From assembly GCF_002838065.1 (NCBI RefSeq), contig NZ_PIZU01000006.1, positions 62,001-126,000 of the forward strand: a stretch of 64,000 nt of DNA. The letters are read 5' to 3'. Source of the stretch: Mycobacterium hubeiense (GTDB lineage Bacteria; Actinomycetota; Actinomycetes; Mycobacteriales; Mycobacteriaceae). The first letter of the stretch is position 1. Each line of letters starts with the position of its first letter. This document shows, in pieces, positions 1-9,247 of the stretch. Both the position numbers and the translations under genes were made by a program. Below the pieces are notes generated by a model. The model ran no database searches. It was not told the DNA's origin and was given only the letters and a program-made list of their open reading frames with translations.

Positions 1-531
1 TTGTCGACGACGGCGTATCTGTTGGCGAAGATCTGCGTGTACACCGTGTTCGCCGTGGTGCAGTCGGCGATCGTGACGGCAATCGTGGTGTGGGGTAAGG
101 GCGCTCCGACACAGGGCGCCGTGGTGCTGGGAAACCCGAGTTTGGAGCTGTTCGTCACTGTCGCCGCGACATGTGTGGCCGCGGCCATGGTGGGGCTGGC
201 GCTTTCGGCGCTGGCCAAGTCCAACGAGCAGATCATGCCGCTGCTGGTGGTCGCGATCATGTCGCAGCTGGTGTTCTCCGGCGGCATGATCCCGGTGACC
301 GACCGGCTGGTGCTCGACCAGATGTCGTGGGCGACACCGGCACGCTGGGGTTTCGCGGCGTCGGCGTCGACCGTCGACCTGATCAAACTGGTGCCCGGGC
401 CGTTGACGCCGAAGGATTCGCACTGGGAGCACACGTCGAGCGCGTGGCTGTTCAACATGGCGATGCTGGGCGTGATCAGCCTCGTCTACGTCAGCTTCGT
501 GCGCTTCAAGATCCGCCTCAAGGGCGGCTGA
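1..531 (+). CDS. ABC exporter, membrane-domain C-terminus (partial)
   Basis: This is the last 176 residues of an ABC-2 type membrane domain. It has several hydrophobic segments (roughly residues 10-30, 50-70, 78-98 and 150-168) and a basic cytoplasmic end. It resembles the C-terminus of the FHA-domain ABC transporter Rv1747 of M. tuberculosis, which carries its FHA and ATPase domains upstream of the membrane part. The reading frame is open to the first base of the window, so the TTG at position 1 is probably internal and not the start. The substrate cannot be read from this fragment. Family assignment is fairly sure; orthology to Rv1747 is from memory. Confidence 0.75.
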   Translation: MSTTAYLLAKICVYTVFAVVQSAIVTAIVVWGKGAPTQGAVVLGNPSLELFVTVAATCVAAAMVGLALSALAKSNEQIMPLLVVAIMSQLVFSGGMIPVTDRLVLDQMSWATPARWGFAASASTVDLIKLVPGPLTPKDSHWEHTSSAWLFNMAMLGVISLVYVSFVRFKIRLKGG

Positions 532-577
532 GCTACCCGCGCGCTGGGCGCGCGATTGATGCATCCAGTGAATGAGT

Positions 578-623
578 CCGGGCAATATTGGACTTGGACA
601 TGTATTTATCGGCGCAATAGCCT
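578..623 (+). promoter_or_regulatory. Promoter with shared aldarate box, upstream of KGSADH gene
   Basis: TTGGAC at 594-599 and TAGCCT at 618-623 are 18 nt apart and end 6 nt before the ATG at 630, so the transcript would be leaderless. The bases after TTGGAC (ATGTAT) match the box found at 6479-6507, 13697-13727 and 20440-20468. The upstream half (CCGGGC at 578-583) matches the CCATGC of the other three sites at 4 of 6 positions. This is the weakest of the four copies. Confidence 0.55.
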
Positions 624-629
624 GCGAGT

Positions 630-2228
630 ATGACTTCCAGCCTGTCGTCGACCGCCGAACTGTCCGGGCAGATGCTCATCGCGGGGTCGCCGGTGAGCGG
701 GTCGGGGGCCGAGATCCGTGGCTTCGATCCCACCACCGGATCCGTCCTGGAGCCGGCGTACCGGTACGGCGACGCGTCCCATGTCGAGGCTGCGTGCGCG
801 GCCGCCGCCGAGGCGTTTGCCGAGTACCGCAGCGCCCCCAGCGAGCGACGCGCATCGTTCCTCGAGACGATCGCCGACAACATCGAGGCGATCCGCGATC
901 AGGTGGTGGCACGCGCCGTCGCCGAGACGGGCCTGCCCGAGGCGCGGCTCACCGGTGAGGTCGGCCGCACCACCGGACAGCTGCGCATGTTCGCCGCGGT
1001 CCTGCGCGAGGGCAGCTGGAACGGCGCGCGCATCGACCCCGCCATGCCCGACCGGACGCCACTGCCCCGTCCCGACATCCGCCAGCGCAGCATCGCGCTG
1101 GGCCCGGTGGCCGTCTTCGGCGCCAGCAACTTCCCGCTCGCCTTCTCCGTCGCAGGTGGCGACACCGCGTCCGCGCTGGCCGCCGGCTGCCCGGTCGTCG
1201 TCAAGGCGCACGATGCGCATCCGGGCACGTCCGAACTCGTGGGCCGAGCGGTGACCGACGCCGTGCGGAGCTCCGGATTCCCCGCGGGAACGTTCTCGCT
1301 GCTCTACGGGTTCGGCCCCGAACTGGGCACCGCGCTCGTGACGGATCCACGGATCAAGGCCGTCGGATTCACCGGATCCCGTTCCGGCGGAATGGCTTTG
1401 GTGGCCGCAGCAGCGGCCCGCCCGGAGCCGATTCCGGTGTACGCCGAGATGAGCTCGATCAACCCGGTGTTCCTGCTCTCCGGTGCGCTGGCCAATCGCG
1501 CCGCCGACATCGGCCGCGCTTTCGTCGCGTCGCTCACGATGGGCTCCGGACAGTTCTGCACCAACCCGGGACTGGTGATCGCCGTCGACGGGCCCGAGCT
1601 GGACACGTTCATCGCCGCCGCGCGCGACGCGCTGGCCGAGAGCGAGCCCGCCGCGATGCTCACCCCCGCCATCGCCGAGAACTTCCGCCGCGGGGTCGAA
1701 GCGTTGCAGGGCGAGGCCGATCTCATCGCCCGCAGCGCCGCCAAAGACGCGCCGACCGTCTGCCCCGCCGCGCTGTTCAGCACCGACGCCGCAAGCCTTT
1801 TGGCCTCCGAGAAGCTGCAGGCCGAGGTGTTCGGCGCGGCCAGCCTGGTGGTCCGGTGTGCGGACGGTGACGAGATGCGCAAGGTCGCGGCCAACATCGA
1901 AGGACAGTTGACCGCCACCGTGCACGCCGACGACGCCGACCACGACGAGGCGCGCGAACTGCTGCCGATCCTCGAACTCAAGGCCGGGCGAATTCTGTTC
2001 AACGGCTGGCCCACCGGCGTCGAAGTCGGCTACGCCATGGTGCACGGCGGACCGTTCCCGGCGACGTCGGACTCTCGGTCCACCTCCGTGGGCGCGCGGG
2101 CGATCGAACGATTCCTGCGGCCCGTCTGCTACCAAGACGTGCCGACTCCGTTGCTGCCCAGCCCGATTGCCGACGGCAACCCCGAGCGGCTGTGGCGCCG
2201 TATCGACGGCAACCTCACCAAAGACTGA
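630..2228 (+). CDS. 2,5-dioxopentanoate (alpha-ketoglutaric semialdehyde) dehydrogenase
   Basis: A 532-residue aldehyde dehydrogenase that should oxidise 2,5-dioxopentanoate to 2-oxoglutarate with NAD(P)+, the last step of the non-phosphorylating aldarate pathway. The catalytic cysteine is visible in GQFCTNPG (Cys310), and the general-base glutamate in YAEMSSINP (Glu273). The length suits the KGSADH class rather than the roughly 480-residue ALDH classes. The specific substrate is inferred from the next two genes, kdgD and a glucarate dehydratase, which lie in the same direction with 34 bp and a 4-bp overlap. The ATG at 630 is chosen because a -10 element ends 6 nt before it. Family is certain and substrate is likely. 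Confidence 0.85.
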   Translation: MTSSLSSTAELSGQMLIAGSPVSGSGAEIRGFDPTTGSVLEPAYRYGDASHVEAACAAAAEAFAEYRSAPSERRASFLETIADNIEAIRDQVVARAVAETGLPEARLTGEVGRTTGQLRMFAAVLREGSWNGARIDPAMPDRTPLPRPDIRQRSIALGPVAVFGASNFPLAFSVAGGDTASALAAGCPVVVKAHDAHPGTSELVGRAVTDAVRSSGFPAGTFSLLYGFGPELGTALVTDPRIKAVGFTGSRSGGMALVAAAAARPEPIPVYAEMSSINPVFLLSGALANRAADIGRAFVASLTMGSGQFCTNPGLVIAVDGPELDTFIAAARDALAESEPAAMLTPAIAENFRRGVEALQGEADLIARSAAKDAPTVCPAALFSTDAASLLASEKLQAEVFGAASLVVRCADGDEMRKVAANIEGQLTATVHADDADHDEARELLPILELKAGRILFNGWPTGVEVGYAMVHGGPFPATSDSRSTSVGARAIERFLRPVCYQDVPTPLLPSPIADGNPERLWRRIDGNLTKD

Positions 2229-2262
2229 CCACCCACTCACCACCACATCGCGAGGAGTCCGC

Positions 2263-3210
2263 ATGCACCCCGCCTTTGACGGCGTCCTGTTCTTTCCCGT
2301 CACCCCGTTCACCGAATCAGGTGACGTGGATACCGAACGCTTGGCGCAGCACGTCGCCAAGGGCGTCGATGCCGGGCCCGGTGGTGTGTTCATCGCCTGC
2401 GGCACCGGCGAATTCCACGCTCTGGATGCCTCGGAACTGAACACCATCGTGCGCACCGCCGTCGACGTGGTCGACGGGCGGGTCCCGGTCTACGCGGGAA
2501 CGGGCGGGTCCATCGCGCACGCCAAGACCTTTGCCCGGGTGGCACAGGAGGCCGGCGCCGACGGGTTGCTGCTGCTGCCCCCGTATCTCGTGGAGATGCC
2601 GCAGGCCGGCCTGGTGGCGTACACCCGGGCGGTCACCGACGCCACCGACCTGCCCGTCATCGTCTACAACCGCAACAACGCGCGCTACACCGAAGCCTCG
2701 GCCGTGGAGGTCGCACAGATCGACAATGTTGTCGGATTCAAGGACGGCACAGGCGATTTGGATCAGGTCTCGCGGATCGTACGCGCCGTCACTGACGCGC
2801 TCGTACCGAGTGGCAAGCCCTTCCAGTTCTTCAACGGCCTACCGACGGCGGAGGTGTCGCAGCAGGCGTACCGAGCGATCGGGGTGACGCTGTACTCGTC
2901 GGCGACGTTCGCGTTCGCGCCGGAACTGGCGCTGGCTTTCTACAACGCCCTCGAGACGGGCAACGAGCCGTTGACTGCCGCACTGCTGCGGGAGTTCTTC
3001 CACCCGCTGGTGCGGCTGCGCGACACGGTGCCGGGCTATGCGGTGTCGTTGATCAAAGCCGGTGTGACACTGGAGGGAATCGACGCCGGGGTGGTGCGCC
3101 CGCCGTTGATCATGCCGTCGGACGAGGACGTCGCCGCGCTGCGGGAGATTCTGGCATCCGGTCGCGCTGCCCTCGCCGAGGCGCTCGCCGACCAAGCCGT
3201 CCAGCGATGA
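2263..3210 (+). CDS. kdgD: 5-dehydro-4-deoxyglucarate dehydratase
   Basis: A 315-residue member of the DHDPS/NAL aldolase family. It is expected to dehydrate and decarboxylate 5-dehydro-4-deoxy-D-glucarate to 2,5-dioxopentanoate and CO2. The Schiff-base lysine is in GFKDGTGD (Lys160), and the conserved tyrosine is in VIVYNRNNARY (Tyr135). The ATG at 2263 has a GAGGAG ribosome site at 2252-2257; the longer open frame starting upstream overlaps the preceding gene and lacks such a site. It sits between the KGSADH and a glucarate dehydratase gene, so substrate and product pass from gene to gene. The assignment rests on family motifs plus this context. Confidence 0.9.
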   Translation: MHPAFDGVLFFPVTPFTESGDVDTERLAQHVAKGVDAGPGGVFIACGTGEFHALDASELNTIVRTAVDVVDGRVPVYAGTGGSIAHAKTFARVAQEAGADGLLLLPPYLVEMPQAGLVAYTRAVTDATDLPVIVYNRNNARYTEASAVEVAQIDNVVGFKDGTGDLDQVSRIVRAVTDALVPSGKPFQFFNGLPTAEVSQQAYRAIGVTLYSSATFAFAPELALAFYNALETGNEPLTAALLREFFHPLVRLRDTVPGYAVSLIKAGVTLEGIDAGVVRPPLIMPSDEDVAALREILASGRAALAEALADQAVQR

Positions 3211-4487
3211 CCCCGATCCGCATCACGGGTGCGCGTATCACGCCCGTGGCGTTCGTCGACCCGCCGCTGCTGAATACCGTTGGCGTACACCAGCCGTTCG
3301 CGCTGCGCGCGATCGTCGAACTCGACACCGACGCCGGACTCGTCGGCCTCGGGGAGACCTACGCCGACGCCGCGCATCTGGACCGTCTGGCAGCGGCCGC
3401 AGAGGCGATCCGCGGACAGGATGTATTCGCGCTCAACGCTATTCGGCAACTCATCGCCGATCGGATCGGCGATGACGGCCCAGCGGGGCAGTACGGCTCC
3501 GGCCTGACTGGGATGATCACCACGTCGAGCACCGTCGACCGCGTCTTCTCCCCGTTCGAGGTGGCCTGCCTCGACGTTGCCGGCCACGCGCTGGGGCGAC
3601 CGGTGTCCGACCTGCTGGGCGGCAAGGTCCGCGACGCGGTTCCATTCAGCGCCTACCTCTTCTACAAGTGGGATGCCCATCCCGGCCAGGAGCCCGACTC
3701 GTGGGGCGCGGCGCTGGATCCGGACGGCATCGTCGCGCAGGCCCGCCGGATGATCGACGAATATGGCTTCACCGCAATCAAACTCAAGGGCGGGGTGTTT
3801 CCTCCCGAGGAGGAGATGGCGGCCATCGAATCGCTGCGGGCGGCGTTCCCGCACCACCCGCTGCGACTGGACCCGAACGCGGCGTGGACGCCGCAGACCT
3901 CCGTCAAGGTGGCGTCGGGCCTGGCCGGTGTGCTGGAGTACCTGGAAGATCCGACGCCGGGCATCGACGGGATGGCCGAGGTGGCCCGGCAGGCGCCGAT
4001 GCCGCTGGCCACCAACATGTGCGTCGTCGCGTTCGACGAGGTGGCGCCCGCGATAGCCAAACAGGCTGTCGGCGTGGTGCTTTCCGACCACCACTACTGG
4101 GGCGGTCTGCAGCGGTCGCGGCTGCTGGCCGGCATCTGCGACACCTTCGGGCTCGGCCTGTCGATGCACTCCAACTCGCACCTGGGCATCAGTTTGGCGG
4201 CGATGGTGCACCTGGCCGCCGCGACGCCCAACCTGACCTACGCGTGCGACACACACTGGCCGTGGAAGGACTCCCAGACCCAGGAGGTCGTCAAACCCGG
4301 CGCCCTGGAATTCGTCGACGGATCGGTTGCGGTGCCCACGACACCCGGCCTGGGCGTCGAGATCGACGAGGAGCGACTCGCCGCACTGCACGAGCAGTAC
4401 GTCCGCTGCGGCATCCGCGACCGCGACGACACGGCCTATATGCGCAGCATCGATCCGGACTTTCGGGCGGTGAGCCCGCGCTGGTGA
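3207..4487 (+). CDS. Glucarate dehydratase family protein (enolase superfamily)
   Basis: A 426-residue acid-sugar dehydratase of the enolase superfamily, expected to convert an aldarate to 5-dehydro-4-deoxyglucarate. The glucarate-dehydratase signature IKLKGG is present (Lys192 and Lys194). The metal-binding residues include LDPNAAW (Asp222, Asn224) and Glu247 in LEDP, and a C-terminal segment has SDHHYWGG and SMHSNSHLG. It starts in a 4-bp ATGA overlap with kdgD, so the two are translationally coupled. A second dehydratase of the same type is at 13753; the two differ substantially, so one may prefer another stereoisomer. The exact substrate is not determined by sequence alone. Confidence 0.82.
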   Translation: MTPIRITGARITPVAFVDPPLLNTVGVHQPFALRAIVELDTDAGLVGLGETYADAAHLDRLAAAAEAIRGQDVFALNAIRQLIADRIGDDGPAGQYGSGLTGMITTSSTVDRVFSPFEVACLDVAGHALGRPVSDLLGGKVRDAVPFSAYLFYKWDAHPGQEPDSWGAALDPDGIVAQARRMIDEYGFTAIKLKGGVFPPEEEMAAIESLRAAFPHHPLRLDPNAAWTPQTSVKVASGLAGVLEYLEDPTPGIDGMAEVARQAPMPLATNMCVVAFDEVAPAIAKQAVGVVLSDHHYWGGLQRSRLLAGICDTFGLGLSMHSNSHLGISLAAMVHLAAATPNLTYACDTHWPWKDSQTQEVVKPGALEFVDGSVAVPTTPGLGVEIDEERLAALHEQYVRCGIRDRDDTAYMRSIDPDFRAVSPRW

Positions 4488-4555
4488 CCAGCGCAGGAAT
4501 AGACTGATGCACAGTTGCCGCGTCGGCAGCGCTGAATGATGCGAGGGGTGCATCG

Positions 4556-5482
4556 GTGTTTTCGCTCGCCCGCCTGTCCTGCTTCATCGCGGTCGCCGAG
4601 GAACTGCACTTCGGACGCGCCGCCGAACGCCTGCACATGACGCAACCGCCGCTGAGCCGGCAGATCCAGCAGCTGGAGAACGAGCTCGGCGTGCATCTCA
4701 TCGACCGCACCACGCGATCGGTCACCCTCACCCCGGCCGGGGTGGCGTTCCTGCCCGACGCCCGTCGCATCCTTCAACTGGCCGAGGGGGCCGCGCTCAA
4801 CGTCAAGCGGGTGCCCGCGGGCGACCTCGGCACCGTCGTGATCGGCTTTACCGCGGCGTCGGCGCACGCGGTACTCCCCCGGCTGCTCGACCAGGCGCGC
4901 GAACAACTTCCCGATGTGAAACTTGAACTGCGCGAGATGGTTTCGGCCGCCCAGCTCGAGGGGTTGATGACCGGAGAGCTCGATCTCGGCATGGCCCGGC
5001 CACCGCTGAAACGTCCGGGCATCGTGTCACGTCCACTGCTGCACGAACAACTCATCGTCGCGCTGCCCGTCGCGCACCCGCTGCTCGACATCACCCGCCA
5101 ACTGACGCTGAACGACCTCGACGGACAAGACCTGGTCATGTACTCGCCGGTGGAGGCACGGTACTTCCACGAACTGCTGATATCGGCCTTCACCATCGCC
5201 GGGGCCACCCCCCGCTACGTCCAGTACGTCACGCAGGTGCACACCATGCTGGTGCTGGTGCGCTCCGGCATCGGTTTGGCGCTGGTGCCCGCGTCGGCCG
5301 CCACACTGCACCCGGTCGGGGTGGTCTACCGGTCGATCGGCGCGTTCCGGGAACGACCGGTCGAGCTCGACGCGGCATGGCGAAGCGACAGCACCAATCC
5401 CGCGCTGCACCGGTTGTTGCGCGACGTGCTCCCGCAACGCGAATGGACCACAGATGATCTCGTCGACGACGAACTGCGTTAG
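4556..5482 (+). CDS. LysR-family regulator (aldarate region, copy 1)
   Basis: A 308-residue LysR-type transcriptional regulator. The N-terminal winged helix-turn-helix (about residues 1-60) includes EELHFGRAAERLHMTQPPLSRQ, followed by a periplasmic-binding-like effector domain. The GTG at 4556 has GAGGGG at 4543-4548. It follows the kdgD-dehydratase genes in the same direction after 68 bp. Its end overlaps by 4 bp the end of the convergent 2-hydroxyacid dehydrogenase. It is clearly related to the LysR at 20486 (shared FIAVAEELHFGRAAERL), suggesting a pair of paralogous regulators for one regulon. The effector is probably an aldarate or pathway intermediate; this is inference. Confidence 0.85.
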   Translation: MFSLARLSCFIAVAEELHFGRAAERLHMTQPPLSRQIQQLENELGVHLIDRTTRSVTLTPAGVAFLPDARRILQLAEGAALNVKRVPAGDLGTVVIGFTAASAHAVLPRLLDQAREQLPDVKLELREMVSAAQLEGLMTGELDLGMARPPLKRPGIVSRPLLHEQLIVALPVAHPLLDITRQLTLNDLDGQDLVMYSPVEARYFHELLISAFTIAGATPRYVQYVTQVHTMLVLVRSGIGLALVPASAATLHPVGVVYRSIGAFRERPVELDAAWRSDSTNPALHRLLRDVLPQREWTTDDLVDDELR

Positions 5483-6435
5483 GCCGAGGCCGGCACCGGC
5501 ACCGGCGTAACGAGCTCGCCGGTGGCCAGGAACTGGTCGAGGTTGCGCAGCGTGAGTTTCTCCATCGCAGCGCGGGTTTGAACAGTGCCGCTCGCGACGT
5601 GTGGCAGCAGCACGACGTTGTCCATGTCCAACAACGCAGCGGGAACGTGTGGCTCGTCGGCGAATACGTCGAGCCCCGCACCCGCGAGCCGGCCCGCGCG
5701 CAGAGCGTCCACCAGTGCCTCCTCGTCGACGACGCTGCCGCGGGCGACGTTGATCAGATACCCGTCGGGCCCCAGTGCGTCGAGCACGGCGCCGCCGATC
5801 AGATGACGGGTCCCTGCACCACCTGCCGCGGCGACGATCAGTACGTCGACCTCGCCCGCAAGCTCGACCGGTGAGGCCGCGTAAACATAAGGGGTGTCAA
5901 CGATTTCGCGGCGGTTGTGGTAGCTGATCGAACAGCCGAATGCGGTCAACCGCTGCGCGATAGCGCGGCCGATGCGGCCCAGGCCGAGGATCCCGACGCG
6001 GGTGTTGCTGACCTGGCGGGTGAGCGGATAGTTGCCGTCGGCAACCCACCGGCCCGCCCGCAGATAGCGGTCGGCCGCCGAGAACTGGCGCAGCACATCG
6101 ATCATCAACCCGACAGCGGTGTCGGCCACACAATCGGTGAGCACGTCGGGGGTATTGCTGACGGCGATCCCGCGCCGCGCCGCCTCCTCCACGTCGGTGG
6201 TGTCATAGCCGACTCCGAAGTTGATGACCGCACCGAGGCGCGGTAGCGCAGACATGAGTGCGGCGTCGACGCCGGTGCGGCCCGACGTCACGGCGACGGT
6301 GATCTCGTCGGCGTGGACGGCGAGGAACGCCTCGCGCTCGGCCACGTCATCGGACAGCACATGCGCGGCATACGCGCTGCGCAGAGTTTCGGCAAGTGAC
6401 GGCTTCAGTGGGCCGACTTGGAGCACAGAGGACAC
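5479..6435 (-). CDS. D-2-hydroxyacid dehydrogenase (NAD-dependent)
   Basis: A 318-residue D-isomer-specific 2-hydroxyacid dehydrogenase. The Rossmann motif is GILGLGRIGRAIA, with catalytic Arg in NVARGSVVDE and the His in LLPHVASG. The GTG at 6435 is chosen because GGAGAG lies 4-9 nt upstream; the open frame extends 28 codons further but that part overlaps the promoter. It is transcribed away from the ABC importer genes from a promoter carrying the shared box (6461-6507). It may reduce or oxidise a 2-oxo acid such as glyoxylate, hydroxypyruvate or a related aldarate product, but the substrate cannot be told from the sequence. Confidence 0.82.
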   Translation of the reverse strand: MSSVLQVGPLKPSLAETLRSAYAAHVLSDDVAEREAFLAVHADEITVAVTSGRTGVDAALMSALPRLGAVINFGVGYDTTDVEEAARRGIAVSNTPDVLTDCVADTAVGLMIDVLRQFSAADRYLRAGRWVADGNYPLTRQVSNTRVGILGLGRIGRAIAQRLTAFGCSISYHNRREIVDTPYVYAASPVELAGEVDVLIVAAAGGAGTRHLIGGAVLDALGPDGYLINVARGSVVDEEALVDALRAGRLAGAGLDVFADEPHVPAALLDMDNVVLLPHVASGTVQTRAAMEKLTLRNLDQFLATGELVTPVPVPASA

Positions 6436-6460
6436 GGGCTCTCCTTCGAGGTCTGCCGCT

Positions 6461-6507
6461 ACGGTATGCCGCCCGGCGGATACCCGTCCAACACGGAAAT
6501 AGCATGG
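6461..6507 (-). promoter_or_regulatory. Promoter with shared aldarate box, upstream of 2-hydroxyacid dehydrogenase
   Basis: On the minus strand CCATGC (6507-6502) is followed after 9 nt by GTTGGAC (6492-6486). Then come GGGTATC and, 19 nt after TTGGAC, a -10 element TACCGT (6466-6461). Predicted transcription starts about 20 nt before the GTG at 6435. The spacing and sequence match the sites at 13697 and 20468 almost base for base. The region 6436-6751 (316 bp) holds no gene, only this promoter and the one at 6666. Confidence 0.65.
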
Positions 6508-6665
6508 ATTAGTGCGCAAGGCGCATGAGTCGGCATCATAGCGTGCTGCGACGCGGCCGACGGCGCGTGCACTCGGCTAAAACTGCAGTTCATAAGGCAC
6601 TTTGCACGTCTTCGAAGGGCTGGTCGAGGACATCGGAACCCGGCGTTTCCGGCGATTTCGGTGGG

Positions 6666-6695
6666 TTGACGGTTTCTTGCGCACGGCCATAGCGT
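6666..6695 (+). promoter_or_regulatory. Putative SigA promoter of the ABC importer operon
   Basis: TTGACG at 6666-6671 and TAGCGT at 6690-6695 are separated by 18 nt, a normal mycobacterial housekeeping-promoter layout. The 5' leader to the ATG at 6752 would be about 50 nt and contains a GGAGGA ribosome site. The shared TTGGAC box is not present in this orientation, although the box of the divergent promoter lies about 160 bp upstream. Confidence 0.45.
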
Positions 6696-6751
6696 GTGCC
6701 TGCGGTCACACACTCTATTCACATACGTGGACATCACAATCCGGAGGACCC

Positions 6752-8296
6752 ATGAGACGCGTCGCTGCCGTCCTGGCCGGGGCCTGCCTTGCCGCGGCGG
6801 GCTGCACCGTCGCCAACTCGGGCCACGGCGGGTATGACCTCAACACGTTGCGGATCGTGCTGCCCGAAGAGCCGCCCACCCTCGAACCGTGCGAGAGCTC
6901 GCTGACGTCGACGGGCGTCGTCGTGCGCTCCAACATCACCGAACCGCTCGTCGAACGCGACCCCACCACCGGCGATCTCGGGCCGCTGCTGGCGACCGGC
7001 TGGCGCCAGACCTCCCCCACGGAGTGGACCTTCGATATCCGCCGAGGGGTCACCTTCTCCGACGGCACACCCTTCACCGCAGCCGACGCCGCGTTCTCCA
7101 TCGACCGTGCCGTCAACTCGGATCTGCAGTGCAACGTCGACGGATACGTCTTCGGCAATGACGAGCTGGCCGTCTCGGCACCCGACGACACCACCGTCGT
7201 CGTCGGCACCAACAAGCCCGATCCGATTCTGCCGCTGCGGATTTCCTTCGTGGAGATCGTGCCGCGGTCGACCAGCACCGCCGAGAAGGTGCGCGAACCG
7301 ATCGGCACCGGCCCCTACGCCATCGAGCGCTGGGAGTACGGCCAGAAGCTCGTCCTCAAGCGCAACGACACCTACTGGGGCGCCAAGCCGGACTTCGCGC
7401 GGGCCGAATACCAGTGGCGCAGTGAGGGAAGCGTGCGCGCGGCCATGGTGGTCAACGACGAGGCCGACATCGGCACGTCGATCGGACCGGAAGACGGTGC
7501 GGGCGATCTCGGTGTGGCGTTCCCCAACAACGAAACCACCGCGTTGCGCATCACGGGTACCGAAGCGCCGCTCAACGACATCCGCATCCGCCAGGCCATC
7601 AACTACTCCGTCAACCGCACCGGCATCGTCAAGGCGCTGTTCCGTGGGTTGGGTGAGCCGGCCGCACAACTCATTCCCGATGGCGTCGTCGGGCACAACC
7701 CGGATCTGCCGCTGTGGCCGCATGATCCGGAAAAGGCCCGCCAGCTCGTCGCCGAGGCGAAGGCCGACGGGGTGCCGGTCGAGACGCCGATCAGGCTGAT
7801 CGGACGCACCGCGCAGTTCCCGAAGATCACCGAGACCATGGAGGTCATCCAGAGCGAGCTCACCGAGGCCGGGCTCACCGTCAACATCGAGATGATGGAC
7901 ACGGCCGGGCAGCTGCAGTACCAGCTGCAGCCCTTCCCGGAGAACGCCGGACCGTTCGTGGCCATGATCATGCACGGCAACCAGGCCGGTGACGCCGCGT
8001 TCAGCGTCGACCAGTACATGCGCAGCGACGGTGCCCAGAATGCCTTCGGCACTGCGGCTTTCGACACGAAGATCGATGCGGCGGGCGAACTCACCGGCAA
8101 GCAACGCCAGCAGGCCTACGCGCGGCTGTTCGCCGAGGAGCCGAATGAGATCGCCCAATTCGCCTACATCGCACACATGAACGGTGTGCTCGCCAAGTCG
8201 GCCCGCGTCGACTATCAGCCCAACTCCGCGACCGGCGACGAGATGCGACTTTCGGACATGAAATTCGCCGCCGACGACCGGACCGACACGCAATAG
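6752..8296 (+). CDS. ABC importer substrate-binding lipoprotein (family 5, Dpp/Opp type)
   Basis: A 514-residue solute-binding protein of the peptide/nickel/oligopeptide class. The signal peptide ends in a lipobox LAAAGC with Cys18 as the lipidation site. The family-5 features are the N-terminal LRIVLPEEPPTLEPCE and repeated IGTGPYAIERW-type segments. The ATG at 6752 is chosen over the longer frame because GGAGGA is at 6743-6748 and the signal peptide begins there. It heads an operon with two permeases and two ATPases. Family-5 proteins bind peptides, but also sugars and acids; the surroundings suggest a sugar-acid-related ligand. That is inference. Confidence 0.88.
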   Translation: MRRVAAVLAGACLAAAGCTVANSGHGGYDLNTLRIVLPEEPPTLEPCESSLTSTGVVVRSNITEPLVERDPTTGDLGPLLATGWRQTSPTEWTFDIRRGVTFSDGTPFTAADAAFSIDRAVNSDLQCNVDGYVFGNDELAVSAPDDTTVVVGTNKPDPILPLRISFVEIVPRSTSTAEKVREPIGTGPYAIERWEYGQKLVLKRNDTYWGAKPDFARAEYQWRSEGSVRAAMVVNDEADIGTSIGPEDGAGDLGVAFPNNETTALRITGTEAPLNDIRIRQAINYSVNRTGIVKALFRGLGEPAAQLIPDGVVGHNPDLPLWPHDPEKARQLVAEAKADGVPVETPIRLIGRTAQFPKITETMEVIQSELTEAGLTVNIEMMDTAGQLQYQLQPFPENAGPFVAMIMHGNQAGDAAFSVDQYMRSDGAQNAFGTAAFDTKIDAAGELTGKQRQQAYARLFAEEPNEIAQFAYIAHMNGVLAKSARVDYQPNSATGDEMRLSDMKFAADDRTDTQ

Positions 8297-8308
8297 GAAG
8301 CGGGACTC

Positions 8309-9235
8309 ATGCTTGCCTTCGTCCGGCGCCGGATGTACACCAGCGCGCTGCCGTTGATCGTGGTGCTGCTCGGCGTGTTTCTGCTGGCTCGCCTCACCGG
8401 CGACCCGACCAGCCTCTACCTGCCCGAGTCCGCCACCCAGGAACAGCGCGAGGCCTTCGCCGCCAAGAACGGCTTCGACCAGCCGCTGCTGACCCAGCTC
8501 ATCGATTACTTCAAGGGCGTCATCCACCTGGACTTCGGAACGTCCCTTCGCACAGGCGAATCCGCGTCGGAGATGGCGCTGCGGGCCTTCCCTGCGACGC
8601 TGCAGCTGGCCATCACCACCATGCTGCTTGCGATCGTCGGCGCAGTCGTGATCGGCTGCTGGGCGGCCTACCGGCCCAATTCGCTTGCCGACCGGCTGTC
8701 GAGCCTGTTGTCCATGACCGCGGCCAGCATTCCCGACTTCTGGTTCGCCATCACCGGCGTGTGGCTGTTCGCCGTCCTGCTCGGCGTGCTGCCGACCTCG
8801 GGCGTCGACAGCGGGCTGTCCTGGATCCTGCCGATCGCCACGTTGATGATCCGACCGCTCGGCGTGCTCACCCAAGTCGTCCGCGGCGCAATGGTTTCCG
8901 CGCTGTCGGCGCCATATGTGCGGCTGGCGCGCAGCAAGGGTGCGAGCGATCTGCGGGTGGTCACCCATCACGCGCTGCGTAATGCCGCCGCGCCGGCACT
9001 GACGGTCGCGGGCGATCTCGCGGTCGGGCTGATCAACGGCGCTGTGGTGGTCGAGGCCATCTTCGGCTGGCCCGGCATCGGCAAGCTGATGATCGACGCG
9101 ATCCTGCAGCGTGACTTCGCGGTGCTGCAGGCCGCGGTGCTGCTCACCGCCGTCGCCATTTTCGTCCTGAACATCATCATCGACGCCTGTTACGCGCTGC
9201 TCGACGCGCGTGTCCGCGAGCCGGCACGGGTCTAA
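8309..9235 (+). CDS. ABC importer permease (DppB-like)
   Basis: A 308-residue inner-membrane permease with six predicted membrane segments and the BPD_transp_1 fold. The cytoplasmic EAA loop is visible as VRLARSKGASDLRVVTHHALRNAAAPALT near residue 210-240. The N-terminus has the family's first segment followed by a periplasmic loop, then the transport domain. It starts 12 bp after the binding-protein gene, with AGGAAG upstream. It should pair with the second permease encoded next, which however appears damaged. Substrate as for the binding protein. Confidence 0.9.
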   Translation: MLAFVRRRMYTSALPLIVVLLGVFLLARLTGDPTSLYLPESATQEQREAFAAKNGFDQPLLTQLIDYFKGVIHLDFGTSLRTGESASEMALRAFPATLQLAITTMLLAIVGAVVIGCWAAYRPNSLADRLSSLLSMTAASIPDFWFAITGVWLFAVLLGVLPTSGVDSGLSWILPIATLMIRPLGVLTQVVRGAMVSALSAPYVRLARSKGASDLRVVTHHALRNAAAPALTVAGDLAVGLINGAVVVEAIFGWPGIGKLMIDAILQRDFAVLQAAVLLTAVAIFVLNIIIDACYALLDARVREPARV

Positions 9236-9247
9236 AGGGAGTTCCAC

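Noticed and set aside
606..2456. A 616-residue open frame on the minus strand opposite the KGSADH gene
   Set aside because: It is an antisense shadow typical of high-GC genes; it has no family motif or ribosome site, while the plus strand has a complete aldehyde dehydrogenase.
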